From contig JABVXV010000311.1 of the NCBI GenBank assembly GCA_013365325.1, positions 1 through 64,000 of the forward strand: a DNA stretch of 64,000 nucleotides, read 5' to 3'. The translations under genes were made by a program, and so were the position numbers. The notes below the pieces were generated by a model that was given only the letters and a program-made list of their open reading frames with translations, was not told the origin of the DNA and did no database searches. Positions 1 to 19,765 of this stretch are shown here, piece after piece; position 1 is the stretch's first letter, and each line of letters opens with the position of its first letter. Source of the DNA: Dipetalonema caudispina. Its lineage: Eukaryota > Nematoda > Chromadorea > Rhabditida > Onchocercidae.

Positions 1-357
1 TGTTTTCTCACTTCATTTTTCTGATTCATACTTTGTACTTTTTGAGTACAACTTTGAAGAAGTAATTTTCTATTTTCCTAAAACCAGAATAAATTAGAAG
101 TTTATATTGATTTGGAATTTATACTGATGATACTGATAATGATTACATTTTAGAGTTGACTTAACTTCTATGCACGGTTTCTGCATAATGCTCCGATTTG
201 ACATTCTCGAGGTTTTGCAATCTCAAATTCCTGCACGTCTTCCTACAAAAGAATCTTCCAATACTTTCTGGCAATGGCAAATTAACTAACATCAGAAGTC
301 ATTGCAAATAAATTACTGTGAAGTAACCATTCCTTTTTTTAACAAAATAGTTTAAAT

Positions 358-549
358 TTCGGCACCCACGCATATTCTAACAAAGTTAATTTCATATTCA
401 CAACATAATTCAACATGTCTCGTATGATTTAATTAATAAGCAAAATTATTTTAGGACACAATAACATCAAATTTTCTTTGCTAAGCGGGAAACATTCAAG
501 TAACTTCAAATATGAAATTAACTTTGTTAGAATATGCGTGGGTGCCGAA
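358..549. repeat. perfect 41-bp inverted repeat with 110-bp spacer
   Basis: The left arm (358-398, beginning TTCGGCACCCACGCATA) is the exact reverse complement of the right arm (509-549). The arms are less AT-rich than their surroundings. The whole unit is 192 bp. I see no matching target-site duplication and no open reading frame between the arms. It could be a small non-autonomous DNA element with long terminal inverted repeats, a foldback element, or the source of a hairpin RNA. Confidence 0.9.
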
Positions 550-1271
550 TGACGCATATCGAAGGGTTAAATAATCTTTGATTTTCAATAATTCGTGTTA
601 AATATTTAGCCATCAAATGGTTTGATTTCTTCTCGGATACTTGCCAATAAATCAAGCATTCAACAACGTAGCCATTTAGCCATCCATATTAAAAGATATT
701 GCAACTCGTTGAGAGTGAAATATTTAAAAAAAAAAACGATAATTATACGATGGAATTTCGAACTGTTAGCTTGATGTTTACATAGAGGGATTGAAATACT
801 ATCAGTTTCATATCATTTATTCAACACCTCCAGGAAGTGCATTATTTTATGGTCGAGGTAATATCGAATGATTAATTCCAGCAAAAAGATTTGAATTTTT
901 GAGTAATTTCAAACACAAATTCTTTTAGCTTTATTCAAAAATATTAAGGAAACACCTTTAATAGGAATTTAATGATCAACTATTTAAGGAAATTTGTTAA
1001 TTTCTTGAATGCATTAGAAAGAAATCCAATTAATACCAATTCCGAATTATTATTTTAGTTGGTGAATAAGCATCAATCTTTGACGATGTTGTAATTAAGT
1101 GAGATAAGAGATATTAAATTTTCCACATCATTATGTATATTTATCTGAAGGATATTAACAATGCAAAATCTAGAATAGTTCAAATGGTTTGAGGTAAGTA
1201 AATTCAAATTTAACATTTCATTATCTTTTCGATTATTCATAAAAAAGTAATTTGATTCCTATTTTTGATTA

Positions 1272-1303
1272 ATGTTCTCATTTTTGGATAAAAATGAGAA
1301 CAT
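1272..1303. repeat. perfect 14-bp hairpin with 4-base loop
   Basis: ATGTTCTCATTTTT is followed by GGAT and then its exact reverse complement. No poly(U) tract or gene lies at a position that would make it an obvious terminator, so its role is unknown. Confidence 0.85.
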
Positions 1304-2275
1304 AACATGTAGAAATTTAAATGTATCATTTCAATAATTGCATCTTACACTATCCTATTTTTATTATTTTTCAAAATGTTCACATCATCAAACAACCGTA
1401 CATTCTTCTTTTCAATCATATGAAAAAAATTCAAATGTCATGTTTATCATAATGCACAATTTTCAATGTATTATCAAAGATTACACAGAAAACAAACAGA
1501 AAAAAAAAAAAAAAAAAAGAATACTGATGTATTAGATAATAATTATGTAACGATGATTTCCGAAACAAAAAAAAAAATTAGAATTCCATTGAAGAATATG
1601 CGTAAATTTTATCAGGTACATATTGGTACAATTGATATACTAAATATGATTTAAGCATGTTAATTATTTGACGAAAATTATCAAATTTCTTTCGTGTTGT
1701 TAGTTACAGAAACAGTTATTTCCTACAATTTATTAGATTTTTTTAGCAAAGTACATTTTGTATTCATTGGATTTATTTCATAGAAAAATCTTTTAGTGTA
1801 ATCATTTGTAATGATTTTAATTTTTATGAAGGAATTTTACAGATAGAATACAATTAAGATGATATGAATTTTGATGTTACTAATATTTCTTGATGAATAT
1901 CAGAAAAGTTGTATTCATTCGTCGTAGTAATTCTATCAATTATAAAATTGCAAAAATACTATATTATTATACATTAGGATATTTGCAAAATTTGAAATTG
2001 TTTGAAGTTTGTCCTATGCAATAATCGATAATGACAATTTTGATTAATCTAAGCAATGATTGCATATGATCAACTTTCAAAGTGTCCATATGAAAGTGTA
2101 ACATTTGGGTTAAATTGCAGTTGACAAAGAGGTGACAGAAAGCTTCGATAATTTCATTCATTTTCACTTCTCACATTTCCTCTCTTTTCTTCTTACAGCA
2201 CTTTTAAAAAATGTTGTCGTGAAAAACTTAAAAATTGTTATCTATCTTTTATCGATTTTATATCTATCTCTCTAT

Positions 2276-2653
2276 CCCTCTCCCTCTCTCTCTCTCTCAC
2301 TTCCTCTCTCTTCCTCTCTCTCTCCCCCTTATTAGTACAGTTAAGGGCAGAAAAAAAAAAAAAAAAAAACTGTTGAATAGAGATGAAAATATTACTTTTT
2401 CCTCCTCTCTCTATCTCTACCTCTTCCTCCCTCTCTCTCTCTCTCTCTCTTTATCGAAGATACACATACAGAGAAGAAGAAAGAGAGAGGAAAAGAAGAA
2501 GCAGCGAAAGTGAGAAGACTCTAAAGAATTCCTTTATCCCCTATGGTTCCATTTTCGCTTTCATTATGTGAGTGCATGCATGAGTATGTGTGTGTGTGTG
2601 TGTGTGTGCGTATGTGCGTGCGTGCGTGCATGCGTGCGTGTGTGCGTACGTGT
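2276..2653. repeat. CT and GT/GC microsatellite cluster
   Basis: CT-rich runs occupy about 2276-2330 and 2430-2451. They are followed by a GT run with GC interruptions (TGCG units) at 2586-2653. Low-complexity peptides read through these repeats are artefacts. Confidence 0.85.
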
Positions 2654-3244
2654 AGCCTACATTTGCATACTTGCATGTGTATATATCATGGGATGGAAGA
2701 TATGATTAGACTTTCATTGCTTTCACTTCATTTCAATGCTAATTACAAAAATACACCTCTTAATATCTTCAACGTTGTTGTAGTTCGTTTACCTTTAAAC
2801 TTGTAAATACTTTAATTCGGTATACTTTTTTCCTAATCTTTTACGCATTCCATCTATCACTTCATTCATCTGTTGATCATCGATATGATTTACAAACGAT
2901 TGCTTTTCCATTGTATTGTTAGAGTACATTGCCAAATTTCAAATTAATGAATATTATTTTGTCTTCACACAAATTTTTAATCAATTAAAATTTCACTTTT
3001 AACCATATATTCTTCAATCAATATCAATGACAAGGATAATTGTATTACCTCAAAATTTATGAATATCAACTGCATTTCATAAATTAAAAATTTACCCTTC
3101 TTTTTTTGTTTTTGCTTTTTTTTTTTTCTTTTAAATGTTTCCATCTACTTATTTAGCTTCCAGACATTGCTCGAAATTAACTAACTTTTTTTTTTTTTCA
3201 GAAAAAAAAGAAAGATAGTGTTAAGTGAACTCTTCCAAACAGTT

Positions 3245-3246
<2 letters not shown>

Positions 3247-3280
<34 letters not shown>

Positions 3281-3686
3281 GTAATTCGATTTATCCTCTT
3301 TATTTTGATGAATGATGGAAAAAATTTCGAAAATATTCTTGTATAACTTTTTCGTGATTTTTTTCTTTTTTTTTTTTCTTGTTGTTAAAATATAATGAAA
3401 ATTTTCAAGGATTATAAAAGAATTAGTATAATGTTAAAAATTAATTGCATCTAAATTTGAATTTCCTTTTTTTTTTTTTTAAAAAAGAAAAGAAAAAAAG
3501 AAGTAAGAAAATTATATTGTTTAAAATAAAGTTTATTTTTTGGTTATATTAAATAATTTGCAAATATTACATAATGAAATGTAATAAATTGTTTTCTAAA
3601 GATATAAAATACAATGAAAAGTACAAATTTAAAATAAAAAAAAAAAAATAAATTTTTAAACGACTGGAAACTTCATTTTTCTTTTG

Positions 3687-3731
<45 letters not shown>
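3247..3731. repeat. (CT)16 tract and a 44-base poly(T)
   Basis: A pure CT dinucleotide run lies at 3247-3278 and an uninterrupted T run at 3688-3731, with shorter homopolymers between. Both are simple repeats in the non-coding region upstream of enolase. Confidence 0.85.
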
Positions 3732-4460
3732 CTTTTCTTTTCCTTTTTTTTCTATAACATACATCAGATAAAAATAAATATCTCTTCACTAACAGTATAT
3801 TTTCCTCTCTTTCTTCCTTTTCATTCAACAATTTTTCAAAATAATTCGTATAGCTTCTTTTCTTTCTTTATTAAATTTCAGATAATGCAACATCCATAAA
3901 ATTCATTCATATAAATTTAAAATCTCATTTGAGAAAAGAATTATTGTTACAAGTAAAAAATTTCATATTTTGGTGATCAATTAGAAAAATGAAAGAAATT
4001 AACCCAAAAAATTAGTGGAACGAATCGTTGTTATCACTTTTTCGTTTGATTAGTTCAAAATTTAATGAAAAATTTGGATGAGATAAAAGAGATGATGGAT
4101 TATTTCGTTCATTTTATCATTTTTCAAATATTATCGTTTAGATTTAATCAAAAAACTAGCCGGATAATATTTACATGATGTTAGAATGAATCCTCATTGA
4201 TAATTGATAGTTATGGAAATACTTTTATCATTCTAAGCTAATATTAATTAATTACACTGATCACTTATCATTAACTGATTAGTTATATCTCCTTTTCATC
4301 CAGATAATCGTTGCCATTGTTATGGGGAAATGATTGCAATATTTGCTGAAATAATGATTGTTAATTGTAATCAGATCTGTTGTAAGTAAATACTTACGTT
4401 TTACGTTAATATCTACACGTCAACATGATAAAACTTCCCACTTCATCAATATTTTATTTC

Positions 4461-4462
4461 AG
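4461..4462 (+). promoter_or_regulatory. 3' splice acceptor before the enolase start
   Basis: TATTTCAG lies 38 bases upstream of the enolase ATG with no exon recognised before it. It is a likely spliced-leader trans-splice site. A non-coding 5' exon joined in cis would look the same. Confidence 0.6.
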
Positions 4463-4500
4463 TAGCTTTCTCTCCGATTATAAACAGCTCATTGTCAACT

Positions 4501-9005
<4,505 letters not shown>

Positions 9006-9240
9006 ATTGTAAAACGTTGATAAAAAAAAAAATGATATTACGTTTTAATTGAACAGTGGTCCCAGATCCCTTCCTTCATGAGTACCGTAGTAGTTGTTAT
9101 GCCGTGCAGTGACAATAGCTGTTCGCTGTCAATTTATTTAAATTAATTTTAGACTATTCGTCATTGTTTCCAATTTGGATCGTAGTTTTCCTACGCTTAT
9201 TCAATTTAAGTTATATAAAAATTAAAATTGATGTTATGGT

Positions 9241-9246
9241 AATAAA
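9241..9246 (+). terminator. poly(A) signal of enolase
   Basis: AATAAA lies 236 bases after the enolase stop, in the expected range for a nematode 3' UTR. The region is AT-rich, so chance occurrence is possible. Confidence 0.55.
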
Positions 9247-10451
9247 ATATTCTTTTTTTTGGTTCCTTTACAAAATATTAGCATTAAAATTATGATTGAA
9301 GAAGAGAAAGCAGTACGAGTTTTACAATCAAATAGATGCAAAATCCTACATCTCCATGGTATTCTCAACTGCAGAGATTTCAGGAAATTAATATTTGGCA
9401 TGAGAGTTTCATAGGTAATTGGGAAAAAAATAAGTTGGAAATACCGTAATATTTAAAATCGTTAAGAATAAATTAATTGATAGTTGTACAATGTTTACAG
9501 AGGTTTCAGTTGTTTGTTTAATTCATACTTCGATCTAATCTATCGAAAAAAAAAAAAAAAAAAAGAAACTATTGTATGCAATCAAACAGCGGCAAACTTC
9601 TAAAAAGTTGAACTTACAACAATCAACAGATAACATTCCATTTCTAATTTTATGCAATTAATATAACATGCAATATGTTTTGTATACACAATTTTACATT
9701 TTCATCCATCTTTTCACTTAGTTCCATTTAATTACCGAAATTTCCGGAAATATGTTTTGCATAATTTACATGCTTAAAATTCATCATAATCTTATCATTA
9801 TCCATACCGTGCAATAAATACAAAGAAAAAGACGAAATTTCTTCCTCTACGCTTATCACTTCATTGAATCTCATGATCATTCAAAAATTCATATTGATTA
9901 ACACAACGTTATGTCATTTCATTTCATCAACTAAATTGGATGTTGGTATTTTTCAACTTATCAAGAAATATGTCAAAAATGAAAAATTAAAAAATAAAAA
10001 TTCAATCAATAAAATAAAAAAATGAAGATTTTCTTCCTTCCTTATCATGGCTCTTTTCATTTTTTTTTTTTTTTCTCGAAAAGAAAAATGTTACAATCAA
10101 TTAAAGTTTTCTGTCTTCTTTTCGGTTGGGAAAAATGATGCAATGATTATTTTGAGATGAAATAAATCGGTAGTATATTACTTTTCCATTGTTATACTTA
10201 TCCAACAATTAATGAAAGATAATCATGTTAAATTTTAATTTAAAAAACAAAAATTTAAATTAAACTTCCTTTCAATATTTTGGAAATAAAAATAGAAAAA
10301 ACTTCCCTCTAATATTTTTTTGGAAACAAAATGAAATTTTTACCAAAATCACTATTTCTTTCTAAAATTTTCCTTACCAGTTTAAATTACACTATGAAGT
10401 AAACAACACTATCAAGTTTTCACAGTTTTCATCTTCGATGCATGCTGCATT

Positions 10452-10482
<31 letters not shown>

Positions 10483-11000
10483 CATTCCTTTCCTCTTACA
10501 TTATAATTAATAAATTAGCAAAAGAATAATTTTGTTTAAAAAGGAAATTCTTTTTCATCATTTCTCAATGTACAATTATTTTTCGTTAAATTGTATACCT
10601 TAGGAAATTCGTGAAATTATTGTTGATAATCGTGTTTACACCAAATGGGCGTTTTAATAATAATTATACGTTAAATTTGCTGTAAAATTAGCGACAATAA
10701 CATATTATACGTTAGATTTACGTGAAATGAACGATAGTAATACGTAATAACTATATGTTAGAATAATTGAAACTATTATTGATTTCCATTTAAATTGACT
10801 GTCATTCTAAATGAACCATACAGAAGGAACAATTTTTCGAAATGAAACAAATTTTCTGTAATTAGCTAACATCATCAAGAATTCCTGTTTAATTTTTTAA
10901 CACTAATACATATACAGCAAAATGTATGTATGATACGATGGGTTTAACTGGTTTTTAGAACGGTTTAAATGATTAGGTCAAAATTTGTGTGGAAATTTAC

Positions 11001-11070
11001 AAGTTTTAAAATTACATTACGAATCAAGTTTTAAAATTACATTACAAATCAAGTTTTAAAATTACATTAC
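11001..11070. repeat. 25-bp tandem repeat, 2.8 copies
   Basis: A unit beginning AAGTTTTAAAATTACATTAC occurs at 11001, 11026 and 11051. The first two copies differ at one base (GAATC versus AAATC) and the third is cut short. It is a small minisatellite with no evident function. Confidence 0.9.
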
Positions 11071-12448
11071 GCTGTCGTTATTAATTTGTTAGTTGTCATT
11101 TAGCTGTTGGCAATAAACGGATAAATTTTCCGTTTTTAAAATTTCATTCTCCCACTTAGCAAAAGTCACCTAACAGGTAACAAACCTCACTATTAAATTT
11201 AATTTTTCAAAAAGTTATTCACGTTATCATGTTGAAGAATAGTTCTGCATCACTAGTTCCCTTTCATTTACTTCCTTTTCTGTGAATTTATCTCTTTTTC
11301 CATTATTACTCCATTAAATTCAATTTTTCTTTTTATGGATTAAAATGAATGAAACATTTGATTACTGATAATTGTTTAGTAATCAATTTACAAGCAAATG
11401 AGTTGCATTTATCAGTACTGCGACGTTATCTTACATACATCGAATTATCATAAATAAGAAAAAAAAAAAAAAACAAATGGTTTGTACTTTAAATTTCCTT
11501 TTTTTTTTCGTTTTCTTTTGTTAGGAATTCTTTTCTTCGATAATTACCATAATGTGAGCGTCCTTTTGTTTTTTCTTTCCATACTTTTCATATAGATTTT
11601 CTTTACATTTCTTTTTTCGCCTTATTTTTCTATGTTTATCATTTTTGAATTAAATTTCACAATTGCTTAAATGGTTTGTTAAACGATTTTTATGATACTT
11701 CAAACATTTTCCAGTTATAAATCACTTCTTATTTTGTAAAAAAGAATAAATTGTTTTAAATGACGTATTATCGAAATTGACGAACATCCTAATCAGAAAT
11801 CGTAATTAATACAATGTAATATAAAAACAATAACTAGTTATAAGAGTTACTTTTGAAAATTATATCCAAATTGAAATGATACTGTCACATATTAAAATTA
11901 AACAATCCTTTTCATCAACTAACGAATTTGGGGGAGAAATATACTTCGAAGTACCTATTACTTACAGTATTACTGTTATTTACTGTAATTACCTGCTATT
12001 TACAGTATTCATTGAATAGTTGGAACATTATCACTATTATTATCAGATGGGCATTGATTATCTAAGATAATTCAAGTTTCATTTATTCTAAAATAATTCG
12101 AACAAATGTATTTTTTTTTTTTTTTTTTTTTTTTTGAGTGGAATAATGAGAACAGATATGACTTAATGCCATTCGAGAAGGCAATTTGAAGGACAAAACA
12201 TGCGGACAGATATAAAATGATGAAATAAAATAAAATTATTTGTGCGAATATCTAAATAATAATCAAAGATGTGGAATGACATGAAACGAAATCATGAAGA
12301 AATAGTTTGAACAATTTGAATGACGAAAATTGCGAGGAAATATGAAATGACTGAGCATGAAAAAAAAAAAAGGCAATTTTAATTGGTCAATTTAAATACT
12401 GAAAAATATGCGAACTCAACAATTGTTACGTTGAATTAGACTTTATAA

Positions 12449-12482
<34 letters not shown>

Positions 12483-14263
12483 AAAAGGGGAAAAAATGTA
12501 ATAATAAAAAGAAGTGAAATATTTGAATGAAACGGCCAAAATACACTTCAATGAAATGAGGAAAGAATGTAATTTTGTGAGAAAATTACACAAGCAATGC
12601 TTAGACCATACTTAAAACGGCTAAGCACTTTTAGCACTTTTTTTTTTTCCATTCAACCAAATTTCTCTTCTCTCTAAATATTTTAACTCAAATTGTATAA
12701 TAAATGATAAGTGTTTACTTCCATATTTTCATTCGTTTATTTATTTAATTGATTGACCATTATTTAACGATTAAATTATCTACTTATTAATTTGCTATAT
12801 CAATTCTCTGCTCACTTAATTACTTAATTCTTCACCGTACTATCTAATCATTACTTATTATCACCATAATTCTGATAATTAAAAAAGTGAAAAATTGTGA
12901 ATTTTCATTCGATATTCAGTAATTCCCCTTTTCCCTTTCCAATTAAGGTGAGGTTATTACAATTTACTATGCTGACATCTCTTAACTGTCAGCTTGGTCA
13001 AAGGAATTAGTGAAATGATAAAGTGGTAGAAAAAAGAAATTTTTGATTAAACTATTTAGTATCCTCAGAATTTTTTCGTCGGAATTTTAGTCCTTGATGG
13101 TATCTGACAAACGTTGGTACGGCACTAGCGTATGATATATTGTTTCACTCTTATGTCCTAATAGAAAATGTAAAATTTACTGCAATGAATCCAGGTACAA
13201 CAAATTCATGTAGCCTAACTCAGAGTTGAAAATTGTGGTATTTAAATTAAGTCAGCAAAGATTATTAATTTTGTTCTCGGCAATCTTGAAATTTAAAGTA
13301 ATAAATTAATCGCTGTACTCGAGATTTTCCTTTATTTCTCTTTACCTTCATTGAATAGCCTCTTAAATTCATAGTTCTTTTTTTTTTTTGAGCTATGTAG
13401 CATTTAAAATTCACTTTTTCAACTTTTCTTGACCTTTTTTAGTGTAAAGTTTTGATCAAAACTTATTAATTTTACTACACACAATACTACAATTGTTTGG
13501 TTAATTGTTCCTTTTTATTTTGTAAATTATTCATTGATCATTATTGATAAATTATTATATCAGTTAAAATAAAATCCGAAAGAAATCCTTTGTCTTTTTG
13601 TAATTCCTCAAAAAAAATTAAAGAAAAAAACTGAACTACCAATATCTTTTCATTTTTAGATTTTCTATACCAAACTTTTAGCAAAAAAAAAAAAAAGAAT
13701 AATTTTATATGATTCATTCATTCATGAAAGGCAAGACTGTTTTGGTAGAAAGCACTGAGATGGTACTTCGCCATTTTAAACTTGTTTATCAATAAATTGC
13801 TTTCAGCAAAAATCTTCCATTAAGAATTTCTTGTCATTTTTTTTGTCGTTTTTGTCGCCCTCCTTTTTATGAAAAGATTTCGTTTTTGTTTTAAATACCA
13901 TTTTAGTTTATTCCAGTGCAATGAATTTTTAACTAAAGTTAAGATCAAATTTTTTTTAAATGAAAAAAAGTTAAGTTTATTTTTCATGAATCATAAAAAT
14001 ACCTTTATGAAGCCAAACAATTTTCTTATCATCTCTTTTCCTCAAAAAAGTGATTCATGAAAAATCATAGGGAATTAATATACTGCGTATAAAATTACTT
14101 GTTTGATTTATCGTACACTAACAACTGGTACATGTAAAATATTGGCATTTCTGATTATTTAGCAATTTTGTATATATTTAAGAAAGTAATTTTGTAACAG
14201 ATACTTATATATTTGTTAACGCTAATAATAACAAAAAATTTCAAAGAAGAAAAATAATATTTA

Positions 14264-14556
<293 letters not shown>

Positions 14557-14916
14557 CATTATTTATTTTTTATTGTTACAATTAATTTTCAATATATTCG
14601 AATATAATACTATATTTAATATTTTCGAGGAAAAAATTTCGATGCATTTTTTCTTTTTTTTGGAGTTCATTTTTATTATAATTTCTTTTTTTTCATAATC
14701 ATTCCTATCAATCATTGATTTTTTTGCATTTTATTATCATAAATTTTTGCATAAAAAAGATGTAATTTCAATGAATTAAATTGAACTACAAATATAATAT
14801 CTACTAATAAAGCGAAAATAATGGAATGAAATCATTAGAAATGATAATTGGATATCATCAAACAGGTAGTTTCATTGACGAATTCATTTCCATCATTTAC
14901 GTATGTGTAATCGTTT

Positions 14917-14954
<38 letters not shown>

Positions 14955-15483
14955 ATATTATAAAGCAGTAAAAGTTTCTTTGGGGATGTTGCCTTTTTTA
15001 ACCAAATTTAAAATCTTAATTTTGTACAATAATTTTTCATAATTCAGTAATATTATATTGCAAATTTTACAATCATTAAAATATTGCCCTACCTTTGTTT
15101 TCTTCTCTTCTTTTTTTTTTTTTATTTGATGTAAAAATTAATTGTCGCCTTTTTCTTTTTATACTTATTTTTGGTAATAAATTTAAAATTTAAGTTTAGG
15201 AAATAAATAGTATTTTACGAAAAAGTGAACAAAAATTTTAACAAAAGTTATGGATGGAATCAAAATTGATCGGATGAGCATAAATTTTTGCTGGATTTAA
15301 TCTAAAATTGCTACTCTTCCATTATTTATTTAGTTGACGAAATTCAGCCCATTTTGGCATCATTTTGAAATGGAAAGGAAAAGAAAGGAATAAAATTAAT
15401 GTGAAATTCTCTCAATACAATTTTCTCAATGCTTCTTCTTTTACTTCCACTTCTTCTTCTTCTTCATCGTCTTCTTTTTAGAC

Positions 15484-15514
<31 letters not shown>

Positions 15515-18500
15515 CAATAAATTTTAACAAGTATCAAAACAGCCATATTCACAACTTTGAATTTCCTTCATTTCATGCAATTTTGTCATCGAATAAAAAA
15601 AAATTTTCGGTATACCATAAATGTTGTTTACATTTAATTTTTGTCTTTTTTTTTTTTTTTTTTTGGATGTAAACTTTTTTTCCATTTTCTGTTAGCAATT
15701 TTCACGGTATATTTCGTAATATTGGATGAAGAAGGAATAAGAATATGATTTGAGATCGATTGGTTGGTATTAGTTGAGGAAAAATGGAGGATGAAGGAAT
15801 GGAAATAAAAATGAAAATAATGAAAAACGGGAAGCAGAGAGTTGAATGAAAAGGTTTAGATTAAGAAAGGATTGAAATCAATGAGTTGAAAAAAAAAAAA
15901 AAAAAAATCTTTTTACTCAAAGAGGAACAGAAATAATTGAAAATAATATTAAAAAATGATTAATGGAAAAATTTATTTAGCTTAATTGAATTTGTATTCA
16001 TATTATTTAAAACTTTCAAAACATAATCGAAGAAATTTAAAAAAAAAAAAAAATACAAAATTTCACTGATTTAAATTTAAGATTCAATTCAAATCGTGAA
16101 AGAAATATGGGAAAGTAATTGTTCTTTGAAATTTTTCAATCTTTTCTTTTTCTAATTTTTACATAATTTTTTTCCAACTTTGCCTTAAATGCTTATTGAG
16201 AAATTATTTCTTCGTTTCCCACTAAATCATATCAATGAAGTATAATTTTTCCCTAATATACTTTCTTTCTTTCTTTTTTTTTTTTTGGCTCATTTTTCTT
16301 GGCTCACTTCTTATCATTCATAAACTTTTACCTTTCAGTAATCTTTTGAATTTATTAATGATTGATGTCAAATAAAGGATGATAACAATTGTTTTAATCC
16401 TAACATATAACAATTTATCTTCCAAGATATATTCCTTCTTGAGTAGTGTTTAAGGAAAGTAGAACAGGAAAAAAAAAAATTGGATGCAATAGTTTCAAAA
16501 TTTAGAAAAAAAAAAAAAAAACTAAATTTTAGATTGTCCACTATGTCTAGACTAGTTGAAATAGTCATTCTTTAACATAATGATTGTTTCGTTTAGTTTC
16601 TCTACCAGTATTTTACAGCTTATCTGATCAAAAAATTACAAAAAAAAAAAAAAAGAATAAATTAAAAAACACACCCATTTTTCCTCTCTTTATTCGTACC
16701 AAACTAAATAATTCAAAAAAGAATTTCATCCTTTTATTTTCACATTAAGGAACATAAATTTTGAATTTTTATATAAATAATCATAGATAATTAATTGTAA
16801 GATATCTATGGTATTACTAATAAATGCTTATGAAAAATAATCATTACATTTAAAATGTTTCAATCGTTCATCATACTATAAAAGTGCTAAATGTTATCTA
16901 TCGTTTGTGTTACAATTGTATTATCTTAGAAATTTTAGAAAATCATTATTGTGAAATTATACTTATGAATTGTTGAAATTCTTTTGTTATTTGCTTCATT
17001 CAAGCTGAATTAATCATTCGTACTAAAATTTTTTATCAAATGATTTCATGAATAATTTGAAAATTTTGTTTCAATTTTTTTGTCTATTTTATCATAACAA
17101 TGATATATGTTGTAAACAATAATATTTCATTTTATTCTTCGATCAGAAAAGTTAAAAATGTTTCATTCTTTCTATATTATTATCTATGTGTTAGTTATCA
17201 AGAATTTTACATTTAAAAATCCCAGAAATTTGAATCAAAATAGTCTTTTTGAAATTTGAATCATACTTCTGTAATTCTATTCTTTGCCACCTTTCGACTA
17301 GTCATTTATATTTTATAGCAAAGAAGAAATTAAAAGAACAAATGTATTTGTGTTCAATCAAATCAAAATCATTAAACACTGTTTGACTTGCTTTTCAAAT
17401 TTCAAAAATTTACAAAATTTTTACCTTTTTGAAAAGACTGGCATTAATATTTGTGCGTAACTTTTTATCGATAATCATATGACAAATTATATATACATCT
17501 TATGATATCATCATTAATTTAATTAGCAATTGCAGTTTGTCTTAATGAATGGCTTTAAGCTTTTGTTATCATCCATCTAATGTTTTCACATATCCTGCAA
17601 AAAACGTACATATATATGCTCTTTGATTTTTAAATTGTTTGAAATATTGACAGAATAAAATACCGAAATATGCAAGTATTATAATAAGATATAATTAATA
17701 ACCTAATAACCGAAGTAATCATCTTTATATTTAATAGATGGGCTAAAAATAGCAGAAGAAGACTGATAGTTTACTATTTCTGTCTTAATGTATTAAGTTG
17801 GAATCTTAAAAAAAAATAAAACTTTTGTTTTTATTTTAAAAAATAATATATGGAACATGAATTATTTTTGTGGGATGATTCAGGTATAATTTTAATGAAA
17901 AATGATTTTGTATTTGATTATTTGACAATATATATATATAACATTTCATTCCTGACATTCATAAGCATTAAAATGAAAATAAATTAATCCAAAGAAATAT
18001 AATTAACAAATAAGGCTAAAGAAAAATGCAGGCCCTACGCAATTCGTATTGATTAAAGGTAGTAAGATATGAATTAGTTAGAAAATTTTATAGAATACAA
18101 AAGAATGGAAAAGAGAATTTGTTCAAATAAACTTGAATATTTTTGCATAAAAAAATTAACGGTAAAATGAAGAATAAATTACGAGAATGTAAATAAATTT
18201 AAATTCTATTTAGCCAAAATTAAATAGAATTTAAATAAGAGATGACTATCTGTTGGAAAAAATAAATAAATATAGTCCGAAAGGGATTATGATTATTTAT
18301 TTTTTTAAATACTTACACCTAAAATGTACACAACAATAGGAATTATAATGCACTCAATTTAATTCCATTCCGGTATAACTCGTTAATCCGAATTTTCTAT
18401 GCTCTTTTCCCGTCATTTCTTTTGCCTCTTTACGTATTTTTCTTCTAACTTTTTTGATATGTTACATTCATATTTGAATATTTTTGTTTGATATTAAAGT

Positions 18501-19728
18501 TAGAATTTCATGAAAATAAAATTTGTAACGTAGAATTGTTTTAGATAATTAACAATTAGATTGATATGTATACTGAATTGAGTATTTTCAATGATATTGA
18601 ATGAAGCATAATATAATAAGTTATTGATTTTTTTTTTGTTATTATATAAAATTCACAGTGGGAGAAAAAAAAAAACTTTTTCCTCATTTCCTTTTTTTCT
18701 CTTCTCTTTCTATCTTTTCAAAAATTTGTTAAATTTTAGTTACAGCAACCAAGGTTGATAATATGAGCTTCATTTGGACTTCATTAATCAATATCATCAT
18801 TTATCATTGATTAATTATTAACAGTCTATACATTACTTGAGCATAACTTTTTTGGAAATGATAACTGAAAACTTTGTTGAAATTTATCTTAGGGATACAT
18901 TTTAATGTTGCATTTCGTCAAAAGATTTTGCGATCACGTATCAGGCACTGTTATACAGAACGAGTAATCGAGGAAATATTTTATTTAATTTTAATTAATG
19001 TTATATTAATTTAATCTTTATTATAGTTTCAATTTACAAATATGATAATTTGCCAACCTTTTTATGACTCTGCTATCAAGATAACAAACATTGATATCAT
19101 CTTTCATCAGTCTTTTCATTCCTCAATAATATCATGAATTAATTTCATGCACTAAAATGAGAAAAACAAAAATGGAATTGCTCTTTAAAGTTATAATTTA
19201 AAAAGAAAATATCGCAATTATTAAATATCATTTTAATCATACAGTTTGTTGACAGGAAAACGATGGCAAAACTGTCGACATTATTTATACAATTGTATTT
19301 ACCCAATTTTTCAATCAAAATGTGATCAATAACCAGATCAATATATTATGACCAATGTTCGCTTCCCTTTTTTTTTTTTCGTTTTCTTTCTCTTTCTTCT
19401 TTGCCCTTTCTTCTCCTAAAAAAAGAAATTTTTTTTTTTTTAAAAATGTTGATTACAACAGGTAAAACTGATAATAATATGTTTCATGTTGCTTAAATGA
19501 ATATTACTAATAGCTATTAATTGATCACCAACCAACCAGTTTCTGTGGCAATAAATATAAATTTTCCGGTAATAAGTTATATTTATTAATTAATAAACAT
19601 GAACCGGAAAAAAAGTTTATTGGAAATATTTGCGACCATATTTATGTAAAATGTTTTCAAGCTATTCTCATGTATCAAATAATAGCTCATGCGTTAATTT
19701 TCTGAAACTTATGCAATATTTTTTGATT

Positions 19729-19765
<37 letters not shown>

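Larger units (their letters stand above)
1..4460. other. non-coding region upstream of enolase
   Basis: No exon-like coding stretch was found on either strand. The region is AT-rich with many poly(A)/poly(T) runs, CT and GT microsatellites (listed separately), one perfect 41-bp inverted repeat and one short perfect hairpin. The last few hundred bases should include the enolase promoter, but no TATA box or initiator could be singled out in such AT-rich sequence. Confidence 0.6.

Noticed and set aside
3567..3899. Lys-rich and Phe-rich open frames on both strands
   Set aside because: Products of the 44-base poly(T) and other homopolymers.
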